From the NCBI RefSeq assembly GCF_000312365.2, contig NZ_HG003685.1:288502-352501 (forward strand): a DNA stretch of 64,000 nucleotides. The letters are read 5' to 3'. Under the pieces are notes generated by a model that had not been told where the DNA came from, ran no database searches, and saw only the letters and a program-made list of their open reading frames with translations. This DNA is from Anaerococcus provencensis (GTDB taxonomy: Bacteria > Bacillota > Clostridia > Tissierellales > Peptoniphilaceae). Position 1 is the stretch's first letter. Each line of letters begins with the position of its first letter. The translations under genes were made by a program, and so were the position numbers. Of the stretch, positions 15,770 to 24,275 are shown one piece after another.

Positions 15770-16693
15770 ATGGCCAAGATAGATATTATAATCCCGGTTT
15801 ACAATGGGGAGAATTTTATAGGTCAAACTATAAAATCAATAGAAGACAATAATTTTGCCGATATTAATATTATCCTTGTTGATGATGGTTCTATTGACGG
15901 GACAGAATCGCTAATCTTTAATTTGAGAGAAAAATATGGTAATATTTCATATTATAAAAAAGAAAATGGTGGAGTGTCTGCCGCTAGAAATTTTGCCATA
16001 GAAAGATCTGCCAGCCCCTATATATGTTTTTTGGATGCGGATGACCTTTATCATAAAGATTTTTTGCCAAAAATGTATGGGCAAATTGAAGCTACAAATG
16101 CAGATGCTTGCACATGTGGCTATTACAAGTTATATGATAAAAAGATTGTGCCTATGAAAAGTGCCTTTAGCAAGAAGGATTTTCTAGTAGATTATCTAAT
16201 CAGCAAAAATAAACTTCATATCAGCAGTTTTTTAATAAAAAGAGAAGTGATTTTTGATAATAATATTCGTTTTGATGAATCTTCTTCCTATGGTGAAGAT
16301 ATAGAATTTATGACTCGTGTCATAAAATATTCAAGGAAAATAGAAATAGTCCCAGAATATTTGACCTACTATAGGATTGATAGCGATAGACCGACCTTGT
16401 CGACCTTTTCTTTAGATAAGATCAAAGCTGACATAGATTTTTCTAATAGGCTAATAAATGATCAAAAGCTAAATCTAAGCCCAAGAGAAAAAGCTGCCGT
16501 AAATCACAAACTTGTGGCAAATATTGTAAATAAGCTTATGACAGGCCTTGACCTTGGCTATGATAAGAAAGAGATCAGGGAGATTTATGAAGCTAATAAG
16601 TCAATTATTACAAAGAAAACAAATGCCTTTGGCCTAAGGTCAATCAAACTTATCTTAACAATTAAAAAACTTAGAAATAAAATTGGGTATTAG
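15770..16693 (+). CDS. family 2 glycosyltransferase
   Basis: A 307-residue GT-A fold glycosyltransferase. IDIIIPVYNGENFIGQTIKSI at the N-terminus, ILVDDGSIDGT near residue 40 and CFLDADDLYH near 88 (the DxD metal/nucleotide-sugar motif) define GT2. ESSSYGEDIEFMTRV near 185 supplies the acceptor-side ED pair. There are no membrane segments, so it acts at the cytoplasmic face. It probably adds a sugar to a surface polysaccharide or teichoic acid. It is not embedded in a polysaccharide cluster, so acceptor and donor are unknown. It starts behind AAGAGGTAAGG. Confidence 0.85.
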   Translation: MAKIDIIIPVYNGENFIGQTIKSIEDNNFADINIILVDDGSIDGTESLIFNLREKYGNISYYKKENGGVSAARNFAIERSASPYICFLDADDLYHKDFLPKMYGQIEATNADACTCGYYKLYDKKIVPMKSAFSKKDFLVDYLISKNKLHISSFLIKREVIFDNNIRFDESSSYGEDIEFMTRVIKYSRKIEIVPEYLTYYRIDSDRPTLSTFSLDKIKADIDFSNRLINDQKLNLSPREKAAVNHKLVANIVNKLMTGLDLGYDKKEIREIYEANKSIITKKTNAFGLRSIKLILTIKKLRNKIGY

Positions 16694-16726
16694 TAATCTA
16701 GGACTTAGTATAAAAAGGAGAAGTAA

Positions 16727-18139
16727 ATGGAAATTAAAGAATTAAACCCTAAAGAAGTGTGGAAATTTTTCAGCGAAATTAGCCAAATCCCAAGATGTTC
16801 AGGTGATGAAGAGGCTGTTTCAAATTATTTAGTAAATTTTGCCAAAGAAAGAAACTTACAAGTGCGCCAAGATGAGGCAAAGAATGTAGTGATAAGAAAA
16901 GCTGCATCAAAAGGCTTTGAAGATAAGCCAATTGTTGCCCTTCAAGCTCATATGGATATGGTTTGTGTAAAAGAAGATGATTCTGACCACAATTTTGACA
17001 CAGACCCTATCAAATTATTAATTGATGGTGATTGGGTGACAGCTGATAGAACAACCCTAGGAGCTGACGATGGTATGGGAGTTGCTTATATCCTAGCTAT
17101 CCTAGATGATGAAAGCCTTGATCACCCAGCTCTTGAAGCGATAATCACAACAGAAGAAGAAACTTCTATGCTTGGTGCCCAAGCTCTTGATACATCAGAT
17201 ATAAAGGCCAAATATCTTCTAAATATCGACTCCGAAGAAGAGGGATATATCACAATTGGTTGTGCTGGTGGTCTTGATCTACCAATATCTTTTGCCAAAG
17301 AATACGAAAAAGCTAGTGGTGACTTCATAAAAGTAAGTCTAGGAGGATTTGAGGGTGGCCACTCAGGTATGGAAATCCACAAGGCTCGCCTCAATGCAAT
17401 CAAAGCCCTATCTCGTCTACTTCTTGACATAGATGGACTTCAAATTGCCGAGCTTTCCGGTGGAGTAAAGAGAAATGCTATAGCTTCAAATGCCTATGCA
17501 ATTGTTTCTGTTGCTGATAGGGCAGAAGCGATTGATATTATAAACCAAAGAAAAGATGAAATCCTAAACGAATCCAAAGACACAGATCCAAAGGGAACAA
17601 TCACAGTAGAAGAGGCAAGTTTTGATGGGGATGTTCTCAGCAAAGACTTATCAAAAAGGTTTATCGACTGCCTATTTACCCTACCAAATGGTTTAGTAAA
17701 AAGACATGAGGGTGAAACTATAACTTCATCAAACATTGGAATCCTAGAAGAAGATGACAAAGAAATCAGACTTTCTTGCATGGTAAGATCTCAATTTGAT
17801 TCTGCCAAACATTCTATTGCAGAGAAAGTTATGAAGATAGTAGAAAACTATGGTGGATCTGCTGAAATTAAGAGCGAATATCCAGGCTGGCAAAGAGAAG
17901 ATACTCCGCTAATAGAACTTTCAAATGACATTTGGAAGGACCTACACGGTGATGAGATGATAATTGCCACAACCCACGGTGGATTAGAATGTGGTCTGCT
18001 AAAGGGAACACTCCCAGATGTAGAAATGATTTCATTTGGGCCAGAAATTCACGGAGCTCACTCTCCAGCAGAAAAAGTCCACATCAAATCAGTTGAAAAC
18101 AACTACAAATTCTTAGTAGAATTACTAAAGAGAATATAA
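16727..18139 (+). CDS. pepD: aminoacyl-histidine dipeptidase (peptidase M20C, PepD)
   Basis: A 470-residue M20C metallopeptidase. The zinc ligands and catalytic residues are in order: QAHMDMV (His), LGADDGMG (Asp), TTEEETSMLGA (the catalytic Glu and bridging Glu), NIDSEEEG (Asp) and GPEIHGAHSPAE (His). An insert dimerisation domain (FEGGHSGMEIHKAR onward) has the usual position. Length matches the family. It hydrolyses dipeptides such as Xaa-His in the cytosol, fitting an amino-acid- and peptide-using anaerobe. The start is an ATG after AAGGAG, and the gene is monocistronic with a clear terminator. Confidence 0.93.
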   Translation: MEIKELNPKEVWKFFSEISQIPRCSGDEEAVSNYLVNFAKERNLQVRQDEAKNVVIRKAASKGFEDKPIVALQAHMDMVCVKEDDSDHNFDTDPIKLLIDGDWVTADRTTLGADDGMGVAYILAILDDESLDHPALEAIITTEEETSMLGAQALDTSDIKAKYLLNIDSEEEGYITIGCAGGLDLPISFAKEYEKASGDFIKVSLGGFEGGHSGMEIHKARLNAIKALSRLLLDIDGLQIAELSGGVKRNAIASNAYAIVSVADRAEAIDIINQRKDEILNESKDTDPKGTITVEEASFDGDVLSKDLSKRFIDCLFTLPNGLVKRHEGETITSSNIGILEEDDKEIRLSCMVRSQFDSAKHSIAEKVMKIVENYGGSAEIKSEYPGWQREDTPLIELSNDIWKDLHGDEMIIATTHGGLECGLLKGTLPDVEMISFGPEIHGAHSPAEKVHIKSVENNYKFLVELLKRI

Positions 18140-18146
18140 CTTATAG

Positions 18147-18175
18147 ACTCACCTGAAATATGGTGAGTTTTTTCT
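18147..18175 (+). terminator. rho-independent terminator
   Basis: Stem ACTCACC / GGTGAGT with loop TGAAATAT, followed by TTTTTTCTTT. It ends pepD. Confidence 0.8.
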
Positions 18176-18199
18176 TTATAGTGATAACGTGGAAAATGT

Positions 18200-18228
18200 T
18201 TGCATTTTATAAAAAAATATTGTACTAT
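18200..18228 (+). promoter_or_regulatory. promoter of the HPr gene
   Basis: TTGCAT (18200-18205), 17-bp spacer, TACTAT (18223-18228), 32 bp before the HPr start codon. Confidence 0.55.
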
Positions 18229-18260
18229 AGTTCTATAAGAAGATCAGGAAAGGAGCTGCT

Positions 18261-18530
18261 ATGTACGAGCAAAAAGTCACACTAACTAATGAGATTGGCT
18301 TGCATGCTAGACCTGCATCTATCTTCATCAGGGCTGCTGTAAAATTTCCATGCGATATTACTGTAGAAAAGAATGGTAGAAGTTATAATGCAAAGTCTAT
18401 CATGTCAGTTCTTAGCATGAGTGCTTCTAACGGAGATGAGCTCACCATTAAAGCTTGTGGTGATGATGAAGAAGATGCCGTAAAAACTTTAGTTGATGTT
18501 ATAGAAAATAAAATAAATCAAGATAATTAA
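18261..18530 (+). CDS. ptsH: phosphocarrier protein HPr
   Basis: An 89-residue HPr. The phosphorylatable His15 lies in GLHARPA and the HprK-regulated Ser46 in KSIMSVLSM, both at canonical positions. It passes phosphate from enzyme I to PTS IIA proteins such as the LacF encoded further along, and through Ser46-P takes part in CcpA catabolite repression. It is monocistronic here; ptsI is not adjacent, unlike the common ptsHI arrangement. The start follows AAAGGAG. Confidence 0.95.
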   Translation: MYEQKVTLTNEIGLHARPASIFIRAAVKFPCDITVEKNGRSYNAKSIMSVLSMSASNGDELTIKACGDDEEDAVKTLVDVIENKINQDN

Positions 18531-18537
18531 AATTAAT

Positions 18538-18561
18538 TAACGGGCATAAGCTCGTTTTTTT
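18538..18561 (+). terminator. rho-independent terminator
   Basis: Short stem CGGGC / GCTCG around ATAA, followed by a run of seven T. It ends ptsH. Confidence 0.65.
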
Positions 18562-18599
18562 ATTGGAAAAAAAGAGGTAAAATGAGTAAAGAACAATGA

Positions 18600-18630
18600 T
18601 TGATAATTCCTAGTAAAGTAGTATACTTTA
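18600..18630 (+). promoter_or_regulatory. suf operon promoter with overlapping palindrome
   Basis: TTGATA (18600-18605), 16-bp spacer, TATACT (18622-18627). A perfect inverted repeat TAAAGTA-GTA-TACTTTA (18614-18630) covers the -10, the place where a repressor would block the operon. A Rrf2/SufR-type sensor is a reasonable guess, but none is encoded in the window. Confidence 0.5.
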
Positions 18631-18663
18631 TACGAATTTATTTTAGAAATAAAAGAGGTAAAT

Positions 18664-19395
18664 ATGTCTGAATTATTAAAAGTAGAAAATCTACATGTAT
18701 CAGTTGAAGATACAGAGATTTTAAAAGGTATAGATTTAAGAGTAAATGCAGGAGAAGTTCATGTTGTAATGGGCCAAAATGGCTCTGGTAAGTCAACACT
18801 TATGAATACAATTATGGCAAATCCTGTTTACCAAGTAACAGAAGGAAAAATTTATTTTGAGGGCGAAGATATCACAGAAGAATCTGTCGACAAACGTGCT
18901 CGCCGCGGTATCTTTATGTCCTTCCAACACCCAGATGAGATTCCTGGGGTAAAACTAAATGATTTCTTGAGAATATCTGAAGAACAAATCACAGGTACAA
19001 AACCACAAATGCTATCATTTAGCAAAAAACTTGCCAAAGAAATGGAAAACTTAAATCTTTCTGAAGATTATGCAAGTAGATATGTAAATGTTGGTTTTTC
19101 TGGTGGTGAACGCAAGAAAAGCGAGATCCTCCAACTAAAAATGTTAAATCCAAAACTAGCTATGCTTGATGAAACAGACTCTGGTCTTGATGTGGATGCT
19201 GTAAGAATTGTATCAGCAGGTATAAAAGACTTCCTAAGCGAAGACAATGCAGTTATCATCATCACCCACCACAGAGAACTTTTAGAAAGTATAGATGCTG
19301 ACTACGTTCATGTCATCAAAGATGGTAAGATTGCCCACGAAGGTGATGCATCACTAATGGATGAGATTGAAAAACGTGGATACGAATGGGTGTAG
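18664..19395 (+). CDS. sufC: Fe-S cluster assembly ATPase SufC
   Basis: A 243-residue ABC-type ATPase of the SUF system. Walker A is GQNGSGKST near residue 37, the signature is FSGGERKKSEI near 144, and Walker B is LAMLDETDSGLD near 163. The -ETDSGLD- after Walker B and FMSFQHPDEIPG are specific to SufC. It drives conformational change of the SufBC2D scaffold for cluster assembly in the cytosol. It is the first gene of sufCBDSU, with 3 nt to sufB. Confidence 0.97.
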   Translation: MSELLKVENLHVSVEDTEILKGIDLRVNAGEVHVVMGQNGSGKSTLMNTIMANPVYQVTEGKIYFEGEDITEESVDKRARRGIFMSFQHPDEIPGVKLNDFLRISEEQITGTKPQMLSFSKKLAKEMENLNLSEDYASRYVNVGFSGGERKKSEILQLKMLNPKLAMLDETDSGLDVDAVRIVSAGIKDFLSEDNAVIIITHHRELLESIDADYVHVIKDGKIAHEGDASLMDEIEKRGYEWV

Positions 19396-19398
19396 ACT

Positions 19399-20811
19399 AT
19401 GCCAAGTAACAATATAGAAGAAAAATTAAAAACTCTCGATCGTGGTTTTTACGATTTTATCGACGAGTTTACTTATGAGAAAATAACCGAAAAGGGCATC
19501 AATGCGGATATAGTAAACGAGATATCTCGTGAAAAAGGTGAACCTGATTGGATGAGGATTAGACGACTAAAATCCCTAGAATTATTTGAACAAATGGAAA
19601 ATCCAACTTGGGGACCGGATTTATCAGAACTTAATGTGGCTGATATTACTGCCTATGTTAAGCCAAAAACTGACAAAAAATCAAGTTGGGATGCTTTGCC
19701 AGAAGAAATCAAGGCAACCTTTGATAGACTTGGTATTCCAAAGGCTGAACAAGAGTCTCTAGCAGGTGTTGGAGCCCAATACGACTCTGAGGAAGTGTAT
19801 TTTTCTATTCAAAAACACCTTGAAGACCAAGGGGTTATCTTTATGGACTTTGCAACAGCCCTTAAAGAACACGAAGATTTAGTAAAAGAGTATTTCCAAA
19901 GAGCCATCCCACCGACACTTCACAAATATGCGGCCCTACACGGTGCTGTATGGAGTGGTGGAAGTCTAATTTATGTTCCAGAAGGAGTAAAGGTAGATAT
20001 CCCTCTCCAATCATACTATAGGCTAAATGCTCCAGGAGCTGGCCAATTTGAACATACAATGATAATTGCAGAAGATAATGCAAAGGTACACTTTATTGAA
20101 GGCTGCTCTGCACCAAGATATAACGTTGTTAACCTTCACGCAGGTTCTGTAGAAATCTTTGTTGGCAAAAATGCCGAAGTAAGATTTTCAACTATAGAAA
20201 ACTGGTCAAGAAATATGTACAACCTAAACACCAAACGTGCCATAGTTGACGAAGGTGGCAAGGTAATTTGGGTATCTGGATCATTTGGATCAAAAGTTTC
20301 TATGCTTTATCCAACATCTGTTCTTGCAGGAGAATACGCAAGTGCAGAGTATACAGGAATCACATTTGCAGCTGATGGCCAATATATAGACAATGGTTGC
20401 TCTATGATTCACCTTGCTCCAAACACATATTCAACAGCCCTTACAAAATCAATCACAGCAGGAAGCGGCAAATCAATGACTAGATCTCTAGTTCAAATGA
20501 AGAGAAATACAGCTGGAAGCCGTTCTACAGTAGACTGTGAAAACTTGATGCTAAGTGAAAATGCTCAATCAGATACTATCCCAGTTCTTGATATTAGAAA
20601 TGACGATGTGGACTGTGGTCACGAGGCCAAAATTGGTTCCCTTGACCAATCACAAATCTTTTATCTAATGAGCCGAGGAATCCCAGAGGATGAGGCTAAA
20701 TCAATGATAGTTCGTGGATTTGCAGAGCCAGTAAGTAGAGAGCTTCCACTAGAGTATGCAGTTGAAATGAACCGTTTAATTGATATGGAACTAGAAGGAG
20801 CAAATGGCTGA
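19399..20811 (+). CDS. sufB: Fe-S cluster scaffold protein SufB
   Basis: A 470-residue SufB, the usual length. Landmarks are AALHGAVWSGGSLIYVPEGVKV, IEGCSAPRYNVVNLHAGSVEIF and, at the C-terminus, DCGHEAKIGSLDQSQIFYLMSRGIPEDEAKSM. It forms the beta-helix core on which the cluster is built, with SufD and SufC. The start ATG is 3 nt after sufC. The stop overlaps the sufD ATG by one base (TGATG). Confidence 0.97.
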   Translation: MPSNNIEEKLKTLDRGFYDFIDEFTYEKITEKGINADIVNEISREKGEPDWMRIRRLKSLELFEQMENPTWGPDLSELNVADITAYVKPKTDKKSSWDALPEEIKATFDRLGIPKAEQESLAGVGAQYDSEEVYFSIQKHLEDQGVIFMDFATALKEHEDLVKEYFQRAIPPTLHKYAALHGAVWSGGSLIYVPEGVKVDIPLQSYYRLNAPGAGQFEHTMIIAEDNAKVHFIEGCSAPRYNVVNLHAGSVEIFVGKNAEVRFSTIENWSRNMYNLNTKRAIVDEGGKVIWVSGSFGSKVSMLYPTSVLAGEYASAEYTGITFAADGQYIDNGCSMIHLAPNTYSTALTKSITAGSGKSMTRSLVQMKRNTAGSRSTVDCENLMLSENAQSDTIPVLDIRNDDVDCGHEAKIGSLDQSQIFYLMSRGIPEDEAKSMIVRGFAEPVSRELPLEYAVEMNRLIDMELEGANG

Positions 20812-21851
20812 TGAGCAAATTAAATGAAATGAGAATGTATACCTGGAACTCAACAGGCCTAAACTTCATAGAAAATGGCCTAGAAACACCAGATAAGAGG
20901 CCATATTTCAAAGAAAGTGACAAGGATGAAATCACATCTTTGAACCAAGCCTTTGCTGGCAAAAATTATGGAGTTTCAGAAGAAATTTTAAATGAAAATA
21001 AGAATTTTAGAAACTTTAGCATATACAGAGATATCAAGGAAAAAGCTGACTTTGAAGCTATAGATTTGAAATTGGATGCGGAAAATAATATCCTAGTTTC
21101 AAATATAGATATCAATGCGGCAGAAGATTCTGTTTCATCATTTTTGGTAAATGTAAATGGCGATGGCGACAAGCTTTACCTAAACTCACTAATTAGAGTA
21201 AATCTAGAAAAAAGAGCCAAGGTAAAATTAGTTATAGTAACCAACTTGCCAAAGGAATCTACCAACATACAATCAGTCGCAACACTCTTAGATGAAGAAG
21301 CTATGCTTGACATTTCATACATTGAAATAGGGGCAAGCCATTCACTAGTAAACATCAAAAACATCCTAGAAGGTGACAGGGCAATGGTCATAGAGGATGG
21401 AGTTTACTTCAAAGAAGGAGATGAATTCCTAGACATCCTTGCAACAAACGAACACTTGGGCAATGAAACAGATTCTGATGCCATGTTCAACGGTGCTTTG
21501 AAAGATGAAGCCCACAAGAACTGGAAAGGTGTAGTTGACCTAAGACCAGGTTGTGTGAGTGCCAATGGTAAGATTGGCGATTACTCAATGATGTTTTCAG
21601 ATAATGTAAAAAACAAAACTGCACCAATCCTACTTTGTGCTGAAAAAGAAGTAGAAGGAAACCACGCTGCAAGCGTAGGTAGACTTAACAAAGATATGTT
21701 ATTTTACATTATGAGTCGTGGTTTTGATAAGAAACAAGCAGAATCAATGATGCTAGAAGCGACTTTTGCAAAAACCCTTGATAAAATAGAAGACGAAAGC
21801 TTAAGAGAAGAACTCAAAAAAGAAGTTCGTCAAATGAACACAAGGAATTAA
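20811..21851 (+). CDS. sufD: Fe-S cluster assembly protein SufD
   Basis: A 346-residue SufD, shorter than enterobacterial forms but usual for Firmicutes. The C-terminal block with NHAASVGRLNKDMLFYIMSRGFDKKQAESMM mirrors that of SufB. The N-terminal part is more divergent (TWNSTGLNFIENG). It partners SufB in the SufBC2D complex. Its start overlaps the sufB stop and sufS begins 1 nt after it, so this is a tight operon. Confidence 0.93.
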   Translation: MSKLNEMRMYTWNSTGLNFIENGLETPDKRPYFKESDKDEITSLNQAFAGKNYGVSEEILNENKNFRNFSIYRDIKEKADFEAIDLKLDAENNILVSNIDINAAEDSVSSFLVNVNGDGDKLYLNSLIRVNLEKRAKVKLVIVTNLPKESTNIQSVATLLDEEAMLDISYIEIGASHSLVNIKNILEGDRAMVIEDGVYFKEGDEFLDILATNEHLGNETDSDAMFNGALKDEAHKNWKGVVDLRPGCVSANGKIGDYSMMFSDNVKNKTAPILLCAEKEVEGNHAASVGRLNKDMLFYIMSRGFDKKQAESMMLEATFAKTLDKIEDESLREELKKEVRQMNTRN

Positions 21852-21852
21852 G

Positions 21853-23073
21853 ATGGATATAGAAAAAATTAGAGCTGACTTTCCTTACCTAGATAGCAAA
21901 AATGTAGGTAAGGAGGTCATCTACCTTGACACGGCAGCAACTAGCCAAAAACCAAAAGAGGTAATAGATGCTGTCGACAATTATTATAAATATCAAAATG
22001 CAAACCCACACAGGGGAGCCCACTACCTATCATATGTGGCTACGACTGCCTATGAAGAATCTAGGGACTATATACAAAAATACATAGGGGCAAAAAGCAG
22101 GGAAGAAGTAATATTTACTAGAAATGCTACTGAAGCTCTAAACTTAGTAGCTTATTCTTACGCTATGGCAAATCTAAAAAAGGATGATGAGATACTAATC
22201 ACTATCCTAGAACACCATGCCAACCTTGTACCATGGCAAATAGTAGCAAGGAAAACTGGAGCAAAACTCGTTTACGCTTACCTCAATGATGATTATAGTC
22301 TAGACTACGATGATCTAAAAAATAAGATTAATGAAAAGACAAAAATTGTATCTTTCACTGGGGCATCAAATGTCACAGGGGAAATAATAGATGTCAAAAA
22401 AATCGTAGATTGGGCCCACGATGCTGGTGCTATTGCCATAGTTGACGGTGCTCAACTCATACCTCATCTAAAGGTCGATGTGGCTGACTTAGACTGTGAC
22501 TTCCTAGTATTTTCCGGCCACAAACTCCTTGCGCCAATGGGAATAGGCGTCCTTTATGGCAAAAAAGACTTGCTAGAAGAAATGGATCCATTCTTAACTG
22601 GTGGAGATATGATAGAATATGTCTATGAGCAAGAAGTGACCTTTGCAGAATTGCCATACAAGTTTGAAGCTGGCACCCAAGATGTAGGTGGAGTAGTAGG
22701 ACTTGCAGCAGCCATCAAATATATGGAAAAAATAGGCATAGATGAGATTTATAAATACGAATCAGAACTTACTCGTTATGCCTACGATCTAATCAAAGAC
22801 TACCCACATATCAAGACTTTCTATCCGGAAAATGCAAAAACAGGGGCTGTCCTATCCTTTACTTATGATGACATCCACCCACACGATATTGCGTCAATCC
22901 TCGATAGCAAAGGCGTTGCTGTAAGAAGTGGCCACCACTGTGCTATGCAACTACACAAGTACCTAAATGTAAGTTCAACAGCAAGGGCAAGCTTTGCGTT
23001 TTATAATACAAAAGAGGAAGCAGAAATATTTGCCAAAGAACTCTTAAATGTAAGAAAGGTGATGGGCTTATAA
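21853..23073 (+). CDS. sufS: cysteine desulfurase SufS
   Basis: A 406-residue PLP enzyme of the group II cysteine desulfurases. The PLP lysine is in FSGHKLLAPMGIG near residue 224. The catalytic Cys is in RSGHHCAMQLH near 361. It takes sulfur from cysteine as a persulfide for SufU and then SufBCD. Spacing to sufD is 1 nt and to sufU 1 nt. The N-terminal IRADFPYLDSK and ATSQKPKEVI match SufS/CsdA rather than IscS/NifS. Confidence 0.96.
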   Translation: MDIEKIRADFPYLDSKNVGKEVIYLDTAATSQKPKEVIDAVDNYYKYQNANPHRGAHYLSYVATTAYEESRDYIQKYIGAKSREEVIFTRNATEALNLVAYSYAMANLKKDDEILITILEHHANLVPWQIVARKTGAKLVYAYLNDDYSLDYDDLKNKINEKTKIVSFTGASNVTGEIIDVKKIVDWAHDAGAIAIVDGAQLIPHLKVDVADLDCDFLVFSGHKLLAPMGIGVLYGKKDLLEEMDPFLTGGDMIEYVYEQEVTFAELPYKFEAGTQDVGGVVGLAAAIKYMEKIGIDEIYKYESELTRYAYDLIKDYPHIKTFYPENAKTGAVLSFTYDDIHPHDIASILDSKGVAVRSGHHCAMQLHKYLNVSSTARASFAFYNTKEEAEIFAKELLNVRKVMGL

Positions 23074-23074
23074 A

Positions 23075-23494
23075 ATGAATATGGAAGAAATTTATTCTCA
23101 AATAATCCTAGATCATTCGAGAAACCAAGCAAACAAACACGAACTAGAAGATGCCGATGTCAAAGAACCAGGCCACAATCCATCCTGTGGAGACGAGATT
23201 GTCTTGGAGCTAAAATACGATGGAGATAAAATCGTAGATGCGGCCTTTACAGGCGATGGATGTGCCATCAGCCAAGCTGCCACAAGCGTTATGTGTGATA
23301 CAATCGTTGGAAAAAGCAAAGAGGAAGCCAAAGAACTAGCTGATATCTACATTCGCATGATAAAAAGAGAAGAAATCACTGACGAAGAGCTAGACAAACT
23401 AGGCGATGCAGCTGCCTTTATCAACATCCAAAATATGCCACAAAGAGTAAAATGTGCCCTTCTAAGCTGGAAGACCTTGGACCAAGTAATATAA
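23075..23494 (+). CDS. sufU: sulfur-transfer protein SufU
   Basis: A 139-residue IscU-like protein of the zinc-containing SufU type, the normal partner of SufS in Firmicutes. The metal/sulfur Cys residues sit in HNPSCGDE, FTGDGCAIS and VKCALLSWK. The GDGCAIS region plus the following extension before VKCALL is the SufU insertion relative to IscU. It accepts the persulfide from SufS. The start is 1 nt from sufS and the stop is 1 nt from the small membrane gene. Confidence 0.95.
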   Translation: MNMEEIYSQIILDHSRNQANKHELEDADVKEPGHNPSCGDEIVLELKYDGDKIVDAAFTGDGCAISQAATSVMCDTIVGKSKEEAKELADIYIRMIKREEITDEELDKLGDAAAFINIQNMPQRVKCALLSWKTLDQVI

Positions 23495-23495
23495 G

Positions 23496-23681
23496 ATGAA
23501 CAAGAAAAACCTAGAAAATTTGGAGTTTCTAACAAGTGCATTTACAGCTTTTTTGTTGTATTTGCTAACCTACCTCCAATACAGCAAAGGTAGATCATAC
23601 TGGTGGTTCATACTCATAGTATCAATACTAATGACGGCAAATGCTTATGTAAAATACAAGAATATAAAAGAAAAAAAATGA
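23496..23681 (+). CDS. small two-helix membrane protein at the end of the suf operon
   Basis: A 61-residue protein with two hydrophobic helices (about 14-27 and 35-50) and charged ends (MNKKNLEN and KYKNIKEKK). It begins 1 nt after sufU, so it is almost certainly translated from the suf mRNA. I do not recognise a family. A role linked to Fe-S assembly is only suggested by position. Confidence 0.55.
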   Translation: MNKKNLENLEFLTSAFTAFLLYLLTYLQYSKGRSYWWFILIVSILMTANAYVKYKNIKEKK

Positions 23682-23742
23682 GCCCAGAAGTGGTTTCAGT
23701 TTTTTTGTGTAAAAATATAATTGACGAAATGCTCGAATAATC

Positions 23743-23963
23743 CGCAATTTCCTACTGTCATCCTGATTGAGCGCAAACGAAAGAAGGATCTCCCATAGGT
23801 ATACTCCTCAAGAGATTCTTCGCTAAAGCTCAGAATGACAGCGTGGCCTAGGGCGGCATTATCGCTTCTCCACAATGGAAGAAGGACTTTGTTGTACTTG
23901 CAAAGAACTAAGTCCCTTGTCATCCTTGAGGCCGTAGGACGAAGGATCTCAAGGGGAAATTGC
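23743..23963. repeat. palindromic intergenic repeat element bounded by inverted GCAATTTCC
   Basis: The 314-bp space after the suf operon is mostly this element. Outer arms are GCAATTTCC (about 23744) and GGAAATTGC (about 23955). Inside, CTGTCATCCTGATTGAGCGC...GAAGGATCTC (23755-23792) is imperfectly complementary to GAGATTCTTCGCTAAAGCTC...GACAG (23812-23841), giving a long stem. A partial second copy of the left arm (GTCATCCTTGAGG...GAAGGATCTC) lies at 23919-23950. It looks like the GTCATCCTGAG...GAAGGATCT repeat I know from many bacterial intergenic regions. It has no coding content. Confidence 0.65.
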
Positions 23964-23965
23964 AA

Positions 23966-23990
23966 CAAAAAAGAGGGCCTCGGCCCTCTT
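23966..23990 (-). terminator. rho-independent terminator of the folA operon
   Basis: Stem GAGGGCC / GGCCCTC with a two-base loop; on the minus strand it is followed by a run of six T. It lies just past the glutaredoxin-like gene. Confidence 0.8.
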
Positions 23991-23995
23991 CCTAC

Positions 23996-24265
23996 TTATA
24001 TATCTTCTTGTTTGATAAATACAACCTCTACTCCATCAAGAACTTTGGATGGAACTCCTGCTCTGCCTTCTGCTTTTGCCTCATCGTAGCCTTTCAAATC
24101 GTCGCGGTATTTTAAAAATCTTTTTAGATTTGCCATAGATTCATTGATGTTTATTAGCTCTTGGCCCTCGTATTTTTGTGGATTCTTTTCATAGTCTTCG
24201 ATTAGTGGTGTGCAAAATGGGCATTTATCGCTTACAAATATTTCTGTTGTTTTTACTTTTTCCAT
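23996..24265 (-). CDS. glutaredoxin-like protein
   Basis: An 89-residue thioredoxin-fold protein. The redox pair CPFC sits at about residues 15-18 in IFVSDKCPFC. A cis-Pro segment GVPSKVLDGVEVVF (cis-Pro near 70) is as expected for glutaredoxins, although the spacing between them is longer than in NrdH. It probably reduces disulfides in the cytosol. It is the last gene of a three-gene minus-strand operon with an aminoacyl-tRNA editing protein and dihydrofolate reductase. Its specific partner is unknown. Confidence 0.75.
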   Translation of the reverse strand: MEKVKTTEIFVSDKCPFCTPLIEDYEKNPQKYEGQELININESMANLKRFLKYRDDLKGYDEAKAEGRAGVPSKVLDGVEVVFIKQEDI

Positions 24266-24275
24266 GGATTCTCCT

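Noticed and set aside
23755..23841. tRNA-like or terminator structure
   Set aside because: The long palindrome lacks a cloverleaf and a T-run; the actual terminator for the minus-strand operon is the separate GC-rich hairpin at 23966-23990.
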